64,000 nt of DNA, from positions 174,462 to 238,461 of the forward strand of contig JAMPEJ010000002.1 of NCBI GenBank assembly GCA_023665205.1, in the 5' to 3' direction. The DNA is from Corallococcus sp. (GTDB lineage: Bacteria > Bacillota > Clostridia > Christensenellales > CAG-314). The position numbers and the translations under genes are program-made. The notes under the pieces were generated by a model. That model saw only the letters and a list, made by a program, of their open reading frames with translations. It was not told where the DNA came from and did not search any database. Every line of letters starts with the position of its first letter. Positions within the stretch are counted from its first letter, which is position 1. Below are positions 46,879-54,999 of the stretch, piece after piece.

Positions 46879-48312
46879 ATGAAACAACTTCGCACCAGAT
46901 TTGCTCCCAGCCCCACGGGGTACCTGCATATCGGCGGACTACGCTCCGCGTTATATTCTTATCTTCATGCAAAAAAGAATAACGGCAAGTTTATTCTACG
47001 TATCGAAGACACCGATCAAGGCCGCTACGTCGAAGGCGCGGTGGAAATTATTTACCGTACTTTGCGCGATACGGGAATCATCTGGGACGAAGGTCCCGAC
47101 GTGGGCGGCGATTACGGTCCGTATATACAATCGGAGCGCAAAAACGAATATCTTAAATACGCCAAACAGCTTGTGGAAAGCGGTCACGCATACTACTGCT
47201 TTTGTAGCGAGGAACGTTTGTCAAACCTGCCCGACGTAAACGGAGCGCGACGCTACGACAAGCATTGTCTGCACCTGTCTAAAGAAGAAGTGGCAAAAAG
47301 ATTGGCAAACGGCGAAAGTTACGTAATACGCCAAAATATGCCGACAGACGGCAGCACCACCTATCACGACGTCGTGTACGGCGACATTACGATAGAAAAC
47401 AGCGAATTGGAAGACCAGATCCTGATAAAGTCCGACGGCATGCCGACCTACAATTTTGCAAACGTCGTAGACGACCATTTGATGGATATCAACTGCGTTA
47501 TGCGCGGAATGGAGTATCTTTCCAGTACGCCGAAATACAACCTGTTGTACGACGCGTTTGGATGGGAACGTCCCGTATACATACACATGCCGCCCATTAT
47601 GAAAGACGCGCAGCACAAATTGTCCAAACGCAACGGCGACGCCAGTTACGAAGACTTGATAAAAAAAGGATACTTAAAGGACGCGATAATCAATTACATT
47701 GCGTTGCTCGGTTGGTCCCCGAAGGACGACAGCGAAAAAATGAGTTTTGCCGAATTGCAGCAAAAATTTGACGTTTCCGGCATAAACAAAAGTCCTTCGA
47801 TTTTCGATCCGGTAAAACTGGCTTGGCTAAACTCGCAATACATCAAGGAGATGCCAGCGGAGGACTTTGCGGAATACGCAACGCCTTGGATAGAGAATTG
47901 CTATTTGAAAAACTTTGACAAAACGCTTGTGTGCAAACTGATACAAAGCCGCGTTGAAACTTTCGGCGAAATAGAAGACAAACTGCGCTTTTTGACAGAG
48001 TTCGGCGAGTTTGACTCCGCCCTTTACGAAAATCTAAAACAAAAAACCGACGCCGATACCGCGCGGGAAATTTTGCCCCTTGTGCGCGAAAAGTTTGCGC
48101 AAGTTTCAGTCTGGGACAATGCCAACCTGTACCAAGCGCTCGTATCTCTTGCGCAGGAAAAAGGATTGAAAAACGGTAAAGTTTTGTGGCCGGCGCGCAT
48201 AGCGCTGACGGGACTGGCAGCGACTCCGGGCGGAGCAAGCGAAATTGCCGAACTGTTAGGGAAAGAGGAAACGTTGAAACGCCTTGACCTTTCTATCAAG
48301 AAATTGGGCTGA
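46879..48312 (+). CDS. gltX: Glutamate--tRNA ligase
   Basis: 477 aa. HIGH-type motif PSPTGYLHIGGLR and KMSKS-type motif KLSKRNGD; C-terminal anticodon-binding helices (~320-475). Lacks extra domains. Charges tRNA-Glu, and in Clostridia usually also tRNA-Gln for transamidation. GAGGG ribosome site; the tRNA-Glu gene is 700 bases downstream. Confidence 0.95.
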   Translation: MKQLRTRFAPSPTGYLHIGGLRSALYSYLHAKKNNGKFILRIEDTDQGRYVEGAVEIIYRTLRDTGIIWDEGPDVGGDYGPYIQSERKNEYLKYAKQLVESGHAYYCFCSEERLSNLPDVNGARRYDKHCLHLSKEEVAKRLANGESYVIRQNMPTDGSTTYHDVVYGDITIENSELEDQILIKSDGMPTYNFANVVDDHLMDINCVMRGMEYLSSTPKYNLLYDAFGWERPVYIHMPPIMKDAQHKLSKRNGDASYEDLIKKGYLKDAIINYIALLGWSPKDDSEKMSFAELQQKFDVSGINKSPSIFDPVKLAWLNSQYIKEMPAEDFAEYATPWIENCYLKNFDKTLVCKLIQSRVETFGEIEDKLRFLTEFGEFDSALYENLKQKTDADTAREILPLVREKFAQVSVWDNANLYQALVSLAQEKGLKNGKVLWPARIALTGLAATPGGASEIAELLGKEETLKRLDLSIKKLG

Positions 48313-48436
48313 TATAAATTATCGCTAGCGAACAACAATTACAGCGCACGTAAAAAAGCATGCCGCATAATTGCACTGTTGCGCAGTAAAACGTTATTTG
48401 TCAAAATAACACACTTAAAAAAGGTTAAAAAAGACT

Positions 48437-48778
48437 ATGCTAAATTGGTGGAAAAAGGAAAAACCGGCAAAAACGTCAGCGAACGCTGCAAATAAATCCG
48501 TAAACACGGCGGACGCCGAAAACAACGCGGAGGAACTTAAACGCGAGCAAGAATTTCTTTCGCAAAAAATCCAAGTGGACGTCGCGCTGAAATCTGCCGG
48601 AAGAAATATAATCGCCGTTATCAAAATTTTGAGAGAAAACTTGCATTTGGATTTGCCGCAAGCAAAATCGCTTGCGGACAGCGCGCCGACTGTAATAGCA
48701 AACGGAATGCTGAAAGAAGAAGCAATTGCGCTTACGCAAACGCTGCGTAGCGTAGGCGCGGAAGTGGAACTTTTGTAA
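48437..48778 (+). CDS. L7/L12 C-terminal-domain-like protein, 113 aa
   Basis: Residues ~45-113 (VDVALKSAGRNIIAVIKILR, DLPQAKSLADSAPTVIANG, KEEAIALTQTLRSVGAEVEL) follow the whole L7/L12 C-terminal fold: strand-helix-helix-strand. The N-terminal dimerisation domain of rplL is replaced by a charged coiled segment, MLNWWKKEKPAKT. Weak ribosome site (AAGG). In L7/L12 this domain recruits translation GTPases; this stand-alone copy may bind such factors. Not rplL. Confidence 0.7.
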   Translation: MLNWWKKEKPAKTSANAANKSVNTADAENNAEELKREQEFLSQKIQVDVALKSAGRNIIAVIKILRENLHLDLPQAKSLADSAPTVIANGMLKEEAIALTQTLRSVGAEVELL

Positions 48779-48825
48779 AAGCGCCGCGCTCAAAACGAGA
48801 CGTAAAAAAAGTTGAGCGCAATTTG

Positions 48826-48854
48826 TTGACAATGCAACGGTAATTTGTTACAAT
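48826..48854 (+). promoter_or_regulatory. Promoter of the tRNA cluster
   Basis: TTGACA, 17-base spacer, TACAAT, 62 bases before tRNA-Met. Confidence 0.7.
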
Positions 48855-48916
48855 AAGTAGGCTTTTGACAGCACTCGGCGCGGAAACGCACATCGAAAAT
48901 GCATGGGAAAGCGCAT

Positions 48917-48993
48917 GGCGGCGTAGCTTAGATGGTTATAGCGGCCGGTTCATACCCGGCAGGTCGTTGGTTCGAATCCGACCGCCGCTACCA
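48917..48993 (+). tRNA. tRNA-Met (CAT)
   Basis: 77 bases with GGCGGCG/CGCCGCT acceptor (one G-T pair), D-arm, anticodon loop TTCATAC, T-arm GTTGG TTCGAAT CCGAC and encoded CCA. The CAT anticodon may alternatively read AUA if modified by TilS (tRNA-Ile2). Confidence 0.95.
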
Positions 48994-48998
48994 AATAC

Positions 48999-49073
48999 GG
49001 CTCCTTGGTCAAGCGGTCAAGACATCGCCCTTTCACGGCGGTAACACGGGTTCGATTCCCGTAGGAGTCACCA
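48999..49073 (+). tRNA. tRNA-Glu (TTC)
   Basis: 75 bases, GGCTCCT/AGGAGTC acceptor, anticodon loop CTTTCAC, T-loop TTCGATT, CCA encoded. Five bases after tRNA-Met. Confidence 0.96.
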
Positions 49074-49154
49074 AAAAAGCCGCCATATTAAAGCGGCTAA
49101 AGAAGCCGTTATATAACTAAAACGGCTAAAAAAGCCGCACGTGCGGCTTAAGAT

Positions 49155-49230
49155 CGGGAGTTAGCTCAGTTGGGAGAGCATCTGCCTTACAAGCAGGGGG
49201 TCACAGGTTCGAGCCCTGTACTCCCGACCA
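49155..49230 (+). tRNA. tRNA-Val (TAC), integration target
   Basis: 76 bases; CGGGAGT/ACTCCCG acceptor, anticodon loop CTTACAA, T-loop TTCGAGC, CCA encoded. Its 3' part is duplicated at 61787-61818; the gene stays intact because the element supplies the same sequence. Confidence 0.96.
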
Positions 49231-49236
49231 AAACAA
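49205..49236 (+). repeat. attL, 32-bp direct repeat
   Basis: T-arm to CCA of tRNA-Val plus AAACAA. Identical to 61787-61818 over all 32 bases. Confidence 0.95.
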
Positions 49237-49276
49237 GGGATATTGTAACACTTTGCCGAGTGAATATCCCTTTTTT
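49237..49276 (+). terminator. Terminator of the tRNA cluster supplied by the element
   Basis: GGGATATT and AATATCCC with TTTTTT tail. At the other end (61817-61853) the pre-integration terminator GGATTGC/GCAATCC-TTTTT follows attR, so the element replaces one terminator by another. Confidence 0.85.
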
Positions 49277-49359
49277 ACTGCAATTTTTAGGTATTTTTAA
49301 CCACTCGCGTATTGAAAATACCTATTTTTTTCACAATTTGGGGCAGATTTGGGGCAAAA

Positions 49360-50676
49360 TTAGTAATCTATCTTTGCCGCTTCTGACAACAAAAACTCGT
49401 CCGAATACTCAACGTAGGCGCGGTCTAATTCTCTTTTGGGAGCGTGACCCAAAAACGCGACGTCCCGCACATTCTCGTTGACACCACATTCTACGCAGTG
49501 ACTGCTAAACGTGCGCCGGCAATCTTTCAGCGTATGATTCGCCAAAATTTTGTTGAACTCTTTTCGCACATTGTCCAATTTCGGCACGTGGGGCAACTCC
49601 GCTATATCTTGCAAGTACGGTTGCAATTTTTTTATAATCGGAATTTTTTTCTCTACGTATTCTTGTTCGTGCTGTTTCATATTTTGGCAAACCACAAAGC
49701 CGTTTTCAAATCTTACCGTGTAAATTTCGCTTGGGCGAATACCGCAATAGAGATAAATTGCAAAAAAGAGTTTGTAATTCGGGCGGCACTCGGTCAACAG
49801 TTTGTTTTCGTCTTCGATACTTAAACGCACACCGTTTTCTCGCTTGTGCTGCTTGTGCGGAACTACTGCAAGCGGATTCCGTTGTATCTGCCCAAAGGCA
49901 ATCGCATACTTCAATATTTGATTAAGTATGGAGTGTACGTCGTCGGCGGTTTTGCCGAAGCCCTTTGCTTTTATCTGCTCCAACAAGTCTTTGCAGTGCG
50001 CAGGCGTAATTTTGCCGAGCGTCAAATCTTCAAAATGCGGCACTATCCAACGCTTGAAAAGGGCTAGATTGTTTCTGTACGTTTCCTTGGCAACTTTTTC
50101 TACGTAGTAGTTATCAAAGAAATACTGCCCAAACTCGTTGAACACCGAGGAAACGTCTTTGGAGCCGCCCCTCTTTACCGAAGCGTTAAGCGCAGCAATA
50201 AACTTTTTCTTTGCTTCTTCCAAGTTCGTGGACGACACGTCTATATCGTGGCCGTCGCGACGGTATCGGATATTATACGAAAAACTGTTCTTTCCCGTTT
50301 GACGGCGGCGCACTTTGTGTCGGCGTCCGTCGTTCATAAAATATTGTCTAAATTGTTTTGGCATTGACATCAACTCCTTTTGTGTAAAAGTGATATTGAT
50401 GTCGTCATTGCTTCTTTCTGTTTCCAATAATTGCGGCGCAGTGACGTACAGTGCCGTATCGAGCATTGTCTCCGGAGCCGGCGCTCCGCTGCCGAACCGT
50501 GCATCTAACGTTTTCAAATACGTTAAAAGTCCCGACAGTTCAAACATTTGCGCCTTGTAGTGCTGCTCCGCTTCCCGCATCTGCGCTTTGTAGTACTGCG
50601 CGGCATTTTCCTGCATACGCTGCACAAATGCCGTAATGTATTTTGTTAGTTTTTCAACGTTTATAGTATATTTCAT
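49360..50676 (-). CDS. int: Tyrosine-type site-specific integrase
   Basis: 438 aa from the ATG at 50676; ATG 50694 lies within the -10 region and is not translatable. N-terminal arm-binding part (FTQKELMSMP... GHDIDVSSTNL, shared with the broken copy at 1226), core-binding domain, catalytic domain with LYCGIRPSEI (Arg I), a CRRTFSSH segment (Arg II; the usual His two before Arg is replaced by Asp-Cys), FLGHAP (His/Trp site) and a DRAYVEYSD tyrosine. Catalyses integration and excision at tRNA-Val. Confidence 0.9.
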   Translation of the reverse strand: MKYTINVEKLTKYITAFVQRMQENAAQYYKAQMREAEQHYKAQMFELSGLLTYLKTLDARFGSGAPAPETMLDTALYVTAPQLLETERSNDDINITFTQKELMSMPKQFRQYFMNDGRRHKVRRRQTGKNSFSYNIRYRRDGHDIDVSSTNLEEAKKKFIAALNASVKRGGSKDVSSVFNEFGQYFFDNYYVEKVAKETYRNNLALFKRWIVPHFEDLTLGKITPAHCKDLLEQIKAKGFGKTADDVHSILNQILKYAIAFGQIQRNPLAVVPHKQHKRENGVRLSIEDENKLLTECRPNYKLFFAIYLYCGIRPSEIYTVRFENGFVVCQNMKQHEQEYVEKKIPIIKKLQPYLQDIAELPHVPKLDNVRKEFNKILANHTLKDCRRTFSSHCVECGVNENVRDVAFLGHAPKRELDRAYVEYSDEFLLSEAAKIDY

Positions 50677-50682
50677 AGTTGC

Positions 50683-50711
50683 ATTATAGAACATTTATTC
50701 TAATATTGCAA
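50683..50711 (-). promoter_or_regulatory. Integrase promoter, leaderless
   Basis: Minus strand TTGCAA (50711-50706), 17 bases, TATAAT (50688-50683), then six bases to ATG 50676. Transcription would begin on or next to the ATG and no ribosome site exists, so the mRNA is leaderless. Two direct repeats GAAYAAATGTT overlap the promoter. Confidence 0.65.
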
Positions 50712-50750
50712 CATTTGTTCCAAATTACTTTTATACTATTTTTTCATTTT

Positions 50751-50865
50751 TGTGTGCTTTTTGCCGCACGGTATCGATTGGCCGCAAAGCCGTTTCGCAC
50801 ATACGTGTGTGCTTTTTTCGTAAACGTCGACGCTGATCCGCGCCGCACTCCGCACACAAAAGCAC
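50751..50865 (-). repeat. Intergenic repeat copy A (inverted orientation)
   Basis: Reverse complement of copy F (59721-59827) in order and sequence, with GTGCTTTTTGCCGCACGGTA matching exactly. Lies between integrase and the leftward XRE regulator. Confidence 0.8.
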
Positions 50866-50867
50866 TG

Positions 50868-51197
50868 TCACGACATAGTAGACAATGCTTCGGCCATAGC
50901 AACAAGTTTGTGTTGGTCTACCTCCTCTATCTCGTAAAACGCGTCTAGCAACCGTCTGGCTAGGGGCGTTATTTTTATGCCGTTTGTTGCCGGAGTAGGT
51001 TCGGCAAAGACATTACGGTCTAACAACTCATCCGCCGAACACTTAAAATAATTTGCAAGCGCAATGAGATTTGAGGACTTTATTTCCGCTTCGTCGGCAA
51101 TCCATCTATAAATTTGCCGCGCACTCACAGATATAATCGGTCCCAACTGCTCCGCCGAAATTGCGTGCGATTCCATTAAATCTTTTAAGTTTTTCAT
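50868..51197 (-). CDS. XRE-family repressor, 109 aa
   Basis: N-terminal HTH (ISAEQLGPIISVSARQIYRWIADEAEI), then a helical C-terminus ending LVAMAEALSTMS. Divergent from the 51334 gene across the operator at 51292-51315; typical of the lysogeny repressor of small temperate elements. Confidence 0.8.
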   Translation of the reverse strand: MKNLKDLMESHAISAEQLGPIISVSARQIYRWIADEAEIKSSNLIALANYFKCSADELLDRNVFAEPTPATNGIKITPLARRLLDAFYEIEEVDQHKLVAMAEALSTMS

Positions 51198-51257
51198 TGT
51201 TTTTTTCTCCTGTTTTTGATTTACAAAATAATTATGACATAAAATTCAGAAAAATCT

Positions 51258-51286
51258 TGACAAATGTAGTTTAAGTCAGTATAATA
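51258..51286 (+). promoter_or_regulatory. Consensus promoter, rightward (PR-like)
   Basis: TTGACA, 17 bases, TATAAT; both hexamers perfect. Drives the 51334 regulator; overlaps the operator zone. Confidence 0.8.
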
Positions 51287-51291
51287 GGGAA

Positions 51292-51315
51292 CTACTGAAC
51301 TATAATTCAGTAGTC
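51292..51315. promoter_or_regulatory. Perfect 9-bp inverted-repeat operator
   Basis: ACTACTGAA, CTATAA, TTCAGTAGT. It lies just after the -10 region, near the predicted start of transcription, where a bound repressor would block transcription. Confidence 0.7.
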
Positions 51316-51333
51316 AAAGGAGGTATTACAACT

Positions 51334-51540
51334 GTGACCCTGAAAGAACTACGTGAAAGAAAGTTTGCAAACCTGTCCGAGTTTGCTGCGGCTATGGACA
51401 CATCCAAAGCCACCGTCTGCCAGTGGGAGACCGGCAAGCGCGTCCCCAACGTCAAGCAAATAGTCCGCTTGGAGCGCGTGCTAGACGTATCGCGCTACGA
51501 ACTGTTGGACGTCTTTGCAAACAAAAACGGCCAACTGTAA
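51334..51540 (+). CDS. Cro-like XRE regulator, 68 aa
   Basis: Starts at GTG behind AGGAGG. HTH AAAMDTSKATVCQWETGKRVP in standard XRE form, no other domain. Divergent partner of the 51197 repressor, similar to Cro. Confidence 0.8.
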   Translation: MTLKELRERKFANLSEFAAAMDTSKATVCQWETGKRVPNVKQIVRLERVLDVSRYELLDVFANKNGQL

Positions 51541-51564
51541 CGTTGGCCGAGATTGTCGGAATTA

Positions 51565-51789
51565 TTAGAGACAGCCCTCTAACTGCTTTGCAAGCCGTTT
51601 AAGTTGCCGCTTATGCCGCCTTGTGAGCAAAGTTTTGAAAGGGCAATGATAATGCTCCATTATTTGGCAGTCTTTGGTGCAATAACAGGGTTTTCCCTGC
51701 CTTGACATTATCGGACAAATACCAAGCCCTTCGTTGTGTGTGCCGAATTTCTCGTCACGGGGTTGTGTTTCTTGGAAGTCATAATACAT
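51565..51789 (-). CDS. Cys-rich small protein, 74 aa
   Basis: ATG 51789 after AGGAGG. Central ICPIMSRQGKPCYCTKDCQ and HYHCPFK, followed by a basic helix (TRRHKRQLKRLAKQLEG). The four-cysteine cluster and basic tail suggest a zinc-binding nucleic-acid protein. Leftward, convergent with the Cro-like gene. Confidence 0.65.
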   Translation of the reverse strand: MYYDFQETQPRDEKFGTHNEGLGICPIMSRQGKPCYCTKDCQIMEHYHCPFKTLLTRRHKRQLKRLAKQLEGCL

Positions 51790-51814
51790 AATACCTCCTT
51801 TTCCTTTAACGTAT

Positions 51815-51870
51815 GCGCCGAGTTCCACGGTCGCACACCTTTCGACGGAAGTTCACTTCCGTAAAAAGCA
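51815..51870 (-). repeat. Intergenic repeat copy G1 (inverted)
   Basis: Reads TGCTTTTTACGGAAGTGAAC... to GACCGTGGAACTCGGCGC on the minus strand; inverted match of 54918-54974. Upstream of the 51789 gene. Confidence 0.75.
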
Positions 51871-51962
51871 TTTTATCACTGACGTAATTATACCACATTT
51901 CGGTTATGCCGTCAGCCGTTTTGCAAAACGAAATGCGCAAAATACAAAAAAGTCTAATTTTT

Positions 51963-52012
51963 GTGTGCTTTTTATCTTTGGCCCGTTGCCGACGTCGGCG
52001 CAAAAAGCACAC
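51963..52012 (+). repeat. Intergenic repeat copy B
   Basis: GTGTGCTTTTT, 29 bases, GCAAAAAGCACAC. One hairpin only; the second arm is replaced by GCTATGCGG. Confidence 0.75.
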
Positions 52013-52020
52013 CGCTATGC

Positions 52021-52086
52021 GGCGGACGGTTCGGAATAGGTTCACCTCCCCTAGTTCTTGCCGGTTCGACTCCGGCTCGCCGCCCA
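52021..52086 (+). other. tRNA 3'-end-like sequence
   Basis: A perfect T-arm (GCCGG, TTCGACT, CCGGC) followed by TCGCCGCCCA; 5' GGCGG can pair with CCGCC. The D- and anticodon arms are degenerate and the acceptor has two mismatches, so it is a tRNA-like remnant or mimic, not a functional tRNA. Directly upstream of the 52114 gene. Confidence 0.45.
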
Positions 52087-52113
52087 AATCTAATACATCG
52101 GAGGCAAACAACA

Positions 52114-52443
52114 ATGAACTACAAAGTAGAAGGCAACATCGGCGGAGTTAGAGTAATTCCAAGACTGTACGGGCAAAAGGACGTTTACATACTCGTCAAC
52201 AAACTTTTTGACGCAACGCAGGCGCCCGTCCTCTTGGAAGTATTCGGACAACTGGAACACTACGTCCAAGAAGTAGGCAATACCGACTTCGAGGAACGGT
52301 ATATGACCAAGCGTTTTACCTACGACAGTTTTTGTACTTTGGTAACGATTGAAGTTCTAAACAAGAACGGTAGCGTAGTTAAAACTGTCGAAATTGACAC
52401 GCCGCCAAAGCAATGGGCGCAATGGATACAGGAGGACGTATGA
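52114..52443 (+). CDS. Hypothetical protein, 109 aa
   Basis: ATG after GGAGG. Beta-rich N-terminus (NIGGVRVIPRLYGQKDVYIL), helical middle and C-terminus WAQWIQEDV. Overlaps the next gene by four bases (ATGA). Early gene of the element; unknown function. Confidence 0.65.
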   Translation: MNYKVEGNIGGVRVIPRLYGQKDVYILVNKLFDATQAPVLLEVFGQLEHYVQEVGNTDFEERYMTKRFTYDSFCTLVTIEVLNKNGSVVKTVEIDTPPKQWAQWIQEDV

Positions 52444-52739
52444 CGACAAACACCGAACCGCAATGGCTGCAACAAGGCATAGAGGGGCTTGCAGAGGACA
52501 AGCCTCTGACGTCTGACGACGACAGCCCCGTGCTCCGCAAGCGCTTGTACGACTATATCACAAGCGTTTTCTACACCACAAAACTGGGCTTTGCCCGCCT
52601 TATAGGAGTAAGTCCGGCAACAGTCTCCAAGTGGCTGCACACCACGACAATGCCAAGTACCTACTTGCTGCTCAAAATATCCCGAGAAACCGGCTTCGAC
52701 TTGCAGGAAGTTATGGAACTGTTCGAGGAGGGACTATGA
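52440..52739 (+). CDS. HTH DNA-binding protein, 99 aa
   Basis: C-terminal HTH FARLIGVSPATVSKWLHTTTMP after a 45-residue acidic lead. Overlaps neighbours on both sides by ATGA, thus translationally coupled. Candidate early regulator. Confidence 0.7.
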   Translation: MTTNTEPQWLQQGIEGLAEDKPLTSDDDSPVLRKRLYDYITSVFYTTKLGFARLIGVSPATVSKWLHTTTMPSTYLLLKISRETGFDLQEVMELFEEGL

Positions 52740-53155
52740 ACAAATACGAAATATACGGCTCTTTTGATGTTGCAAAGGAGCAACTAATGACCGAACAATG
52801 GAAAAAAGTACAAGGACACGCCAATTACGAAGTAAGCGACCAAGGGCGCGTACGCAACGTAACAACAGGAAAGATATTGAAACCGTTTGACAGCGGCAAC
52901 GGCTATTTGAGAATAGACCTTGGCCACGCTTGCCGCGTAAAAGTACACCGCTTGGTTGCCGCAGCGTTTTGTCCGAACCGCAAACACAGACCCGTGGTCA
53001 ACCACATAAACCGCGACAAGCACGATAACCGCGCCTGCAACTTGGAGTGGGTGACGTATGCGCAGAACACCGCGCACTGGCAGGCCATAGAGGAATTACA
53101 ACGCGCCCGACGCTTTGCTCTGGAAGCCGCCTCCGGCGACGCTTTACCGTACTGA
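52736..53155 (+). CDS. NUMOD4/HNH homing-type endonuclease
   Basis: 139 aa. NUMOD4 lead (EQWKKVQGHANYEVSDQGRVRN), then the HNH core NHINRDKHDNRACNLEW (H-N-N pattern), preceded by VHRLVAAAFCPN. Such enzymes in phages nick or cut DNA, sometimes competing phages. Last gene of the coupled early trio. Confidence 0.88.
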   Translation: MNKYEIYGSFDVAKEQLMTEQWKKVQGHANYEVSDQGRVRNVTTGKILKPFDSGNGYLRIDLGHACRVKVHRLVAAAFCPNRKHRPVVNHINRDKHDNRACNLEWVTYAQNTAHWQAIEELQRARRFALEAASGDALPY

Positions 53156-53160
53156 CCTAC

Positions 53161-53243
53161 TGTGCTTTTTACAAAGTAGATCTCCGGCAGCTTCAACGCA
53201 AAAAGCACACGTGTATGTGCTTTTTGCAACAACGTAAGCGCGC
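53161..53243 (+). repeat. Intergenic repeat copy C
   Basis: First arm TGTGCTTTTT, then GCAAAAAGCACA and TGTGCTTTTTGC: the middle arm can pair with either side (12 bp with the second, loop CGTGTA). Confidence 0.85.
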
Positions 53244-53305
53244 ATCAGAAACAACAAAAACACAGGAAAGCACACAACAACACAAACAAAAAGGAGAAAC
53301 AAACA

Positions 53306-53656
53306 ATGCAAGTTAAAGAAAGAGAATTTGCCGACTACGGCAACAAAGTTATTTTATCCGACACGGACAGCGGGCTTTGCCTTGTGCAATACACGCCCGT
53401 TGAAAAACCGGAACTCTCCGAACGCGCGCCAAAGAAAGGCTATTCATATTACGGCAATGATACGTGCTTTGAGATATATATCCGAAACCCGAAGCCGCGC
53501 GAAGTGCTGCGCATAGCCATTGTGCAGCGCACGTCGCACAACCTGTACAAAGCCTCCTACGCCGACGCGTTGGGCTGTGCCAACTGCACCGCCAAGAACT
53601 ACGACGAAATACACGCCTTTTTGAAACCGCTTTGGCAAAGGAGTTTACAGCAATGA
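53306..53656 (+). CDS. Hypothetical protein, 116 aa
   Basis: AAAGGAG ribosome site. Beta-rich, with an FEIYIRNPKPREVLRIAIVQ strand pair and a small GCANC knuckle. Overlaps the next gene (ATGA). Unknown. Confidence 0.6.
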   Translation: MQVKEREFADYGNKVILSDTDSGLCLVQYTPVEKPELSERAPKKGYSYYGNDTCFEIYIRNPKPREVLRIAIVQRTSHNLYKASYADALGCANCTAKNYDEIHAFLKPLWQRSLQQ

Positions 53657-53925
53657 AATGCTTTTTGAAAAACGACTGCGCACGCAAAGACTGGTGCTGC
53701 AACTTTTGTAACTTGAAATGCAACGTCCGCTGCAAGGACGACTGCAAAAACTGCAAATGGTTTTTGGACGAACCCGTCACTGAAACCGACGAACAGGGCA
53801 ACGTGCGCCTGTTCAAATACGTTAAAGACGCCAACGGGGACTTGGTACGCCATTACTACTCCGTTGCCGAACTGACCGACGAACTGATACTGAAACGCTC
53901 CGCAAGGCCTGCCAAAGCGCACTGA
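53653..53925 (+). CDS. Cys-cluster protein, 90 aa
   Basis: MKCFLKNDCARKDWCCNFCN, then KCNVRCKDDCKNCKW: eleven cysteines in the first 40 residues, enough for two metal knuckles. The C-terminal half is a plain mixed fold (VKDANGDLVRHYYSVAELTDEL). Possibly nucleic-acid binding; unknown. Confidence 0.65.
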   Translation: MKCFLKNDCARKDWCCNFCNLKCNVRCKDDCKNCKWFLDEPVTETDEQGNVRLFKYVKDANGDLVRHYYSVAELTDELILKRSARPAKAH

Positions 53926-53931
53926 CGCCGC

Positions 53932-54000
53932 TGTGCTTTTTGTCTTCCGGATCACAGGAAGCTTCAACACAAAAAGCACACGCACGTGTGCTTTTTAGCA
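53932..54000 (+). repeat. Intergenic repeat copy D
   Basis: TGTGCTTTTT... then AAAAAGCACAC, GCAC loop, GTGTGCTTTTT (11-bp hairpin). Confidence 0.85.
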
Positions 54001-54049
54001 ATCGCCCAATGGCCGTTAAAGGGAAAAGCACAATAACGAAAAGGACAAA

Positions 54050-54913
54050 ATGAAACCAAAATCTAACATCGACATCGTAATAACCGGTAACGTCGCTTGG
54101 TTGGACATACAGCGAGACGCAAAATTTTTGTACGGAATAATTCGCGGTTTAACACGCAACGACAACTACTGCTGTTACGCCGCAAACGCCTATTTGGCGG
54201 AACTGTTGGACGTTTCGGAAGAAAGCACCGTGCGGAGATATTTGCGGCAATTGAAAGCGCTTGGCGCACTCTATTGCACTAACGGTTACATCATCGCCGA
54301 AAACGGCAAAACAGTGTTCCGACAGCGACTTATAGTCCTATCCGAACTGCGGAAGAAGTTTGAACGAAAACAAGAAGAATTGCGAGATTTGCACGACAAA
54401 TCTTGCAAAAAAAACGCAGTTCAGGCGGGCAAAAATAACCGCCCTGAGGCGGGCAATTCTGCCCGCCTAAATATAAATAAAGAATTACCTTGTAAAGAAA
54501 ATATTATTACTACAAATAACAAAAAGAGAAATAACCCCCAACCCCCTTGTAAGGGGGCAGAAAAGGCTATTGAACAGACCGAACAGTATTTAGTCCTAGG
54601 CAAATACGCCAACGTCCGTTTGACCGAGCGACAAAAGGGCGAACTGGTAACGGAGTTCGGCAGCAGTTTAGCACTGTCGCTTATTGAGCAGTTGTCCTGC
54701 TACATACAGTCCAAGTGCAAGCGGTTTAGAACAGACGTAGACCATTACGCCTTGCTCCAAGATTGGTGTTTGAGACGGTTGGAACGGCAGGGTTTATCCA
54801 ACAACGAAAAACGAGTACGAATAGCCGGCTCGAACAATAGCGGCGCGTACACGCAAGAACAACTGGACAGCCTTTTTACCGAACTGGAAGACGAACCGGA
54901 CAGTTCGACATAG
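54050..54913 (+). CDS. Replisome-organiser-like HTH protein, 287 aa
   Basis: N-terminal winged helix (residues ~20-95, AYLAELLDVSEESTVRRYLRQLKALGAL) as in phage replication initiators, a basic low-complexity linker, and a C-terminal DnaD-like segment (VRLTERQKGELVTEFG, LIEQLSCYIQSKCKRF, DHYALLQDWCLRRLE). Binds the element's origin and loads host helicase in such families. Start ATG 54050 behind AAAAGGAC. Note that inoviruses normally use rolling-circle Rep; this is not one. Confidence 0.75.
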   Translation: MKPKSNIDIVITGNVAWLDIQRDAKFLYGIIRGLTRNDNYCCYAANAYLAELLDVSEESTVRRYLRQLKALGALYCTNGYIIAENGKTVFRQRLIVLSELRKKFERKQEELRDLHDKSCKKNAVQAGKNNRPEAGNSARLNINKELPCKENIITTNNKKRNNPQPPCKGAEKAIEQTEQYLVLGKYANVRLTERQKGELVTEFGSSLALSLIEQLSCYIQSKCKRFRTDVDHYALLQDWCLRRLERQGLSNNEKRVRIAGSNNSGAYTQEQLDSLFTELEDEPDSST

Positions 54914-54917
54914 ATTT

Positions 54918-54974
54918 GCTTTTTACGGAAGTAAAATTCCGACAAAAGAAAGTGGGCGACCGTGGAACTCGGCG
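54918..54974 (+). repeat. Intergenic repeat copy G2
   Basis: Starts TGCTTTTTACGGAAGT, ends GACCGTGGAACTCGGCGC; inverted partner of G1. Directly before the 55000 gene. Confidence 0.75.
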
Positions 54975-54999
54975 CTTGCGCTAAAAGGAGTTCACTCCA

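Noticed and set aside
51806..52114. 102-codon leftward frame over repeat copies B and G1
   Set aside because: Composition of a shadow frame; region is explained by repeats.
50751..54000. CRISPR-like reading of the hairpin repeats
   Set aside because: Copies are widely spaced, in both orientations and at gene borders; not an array.
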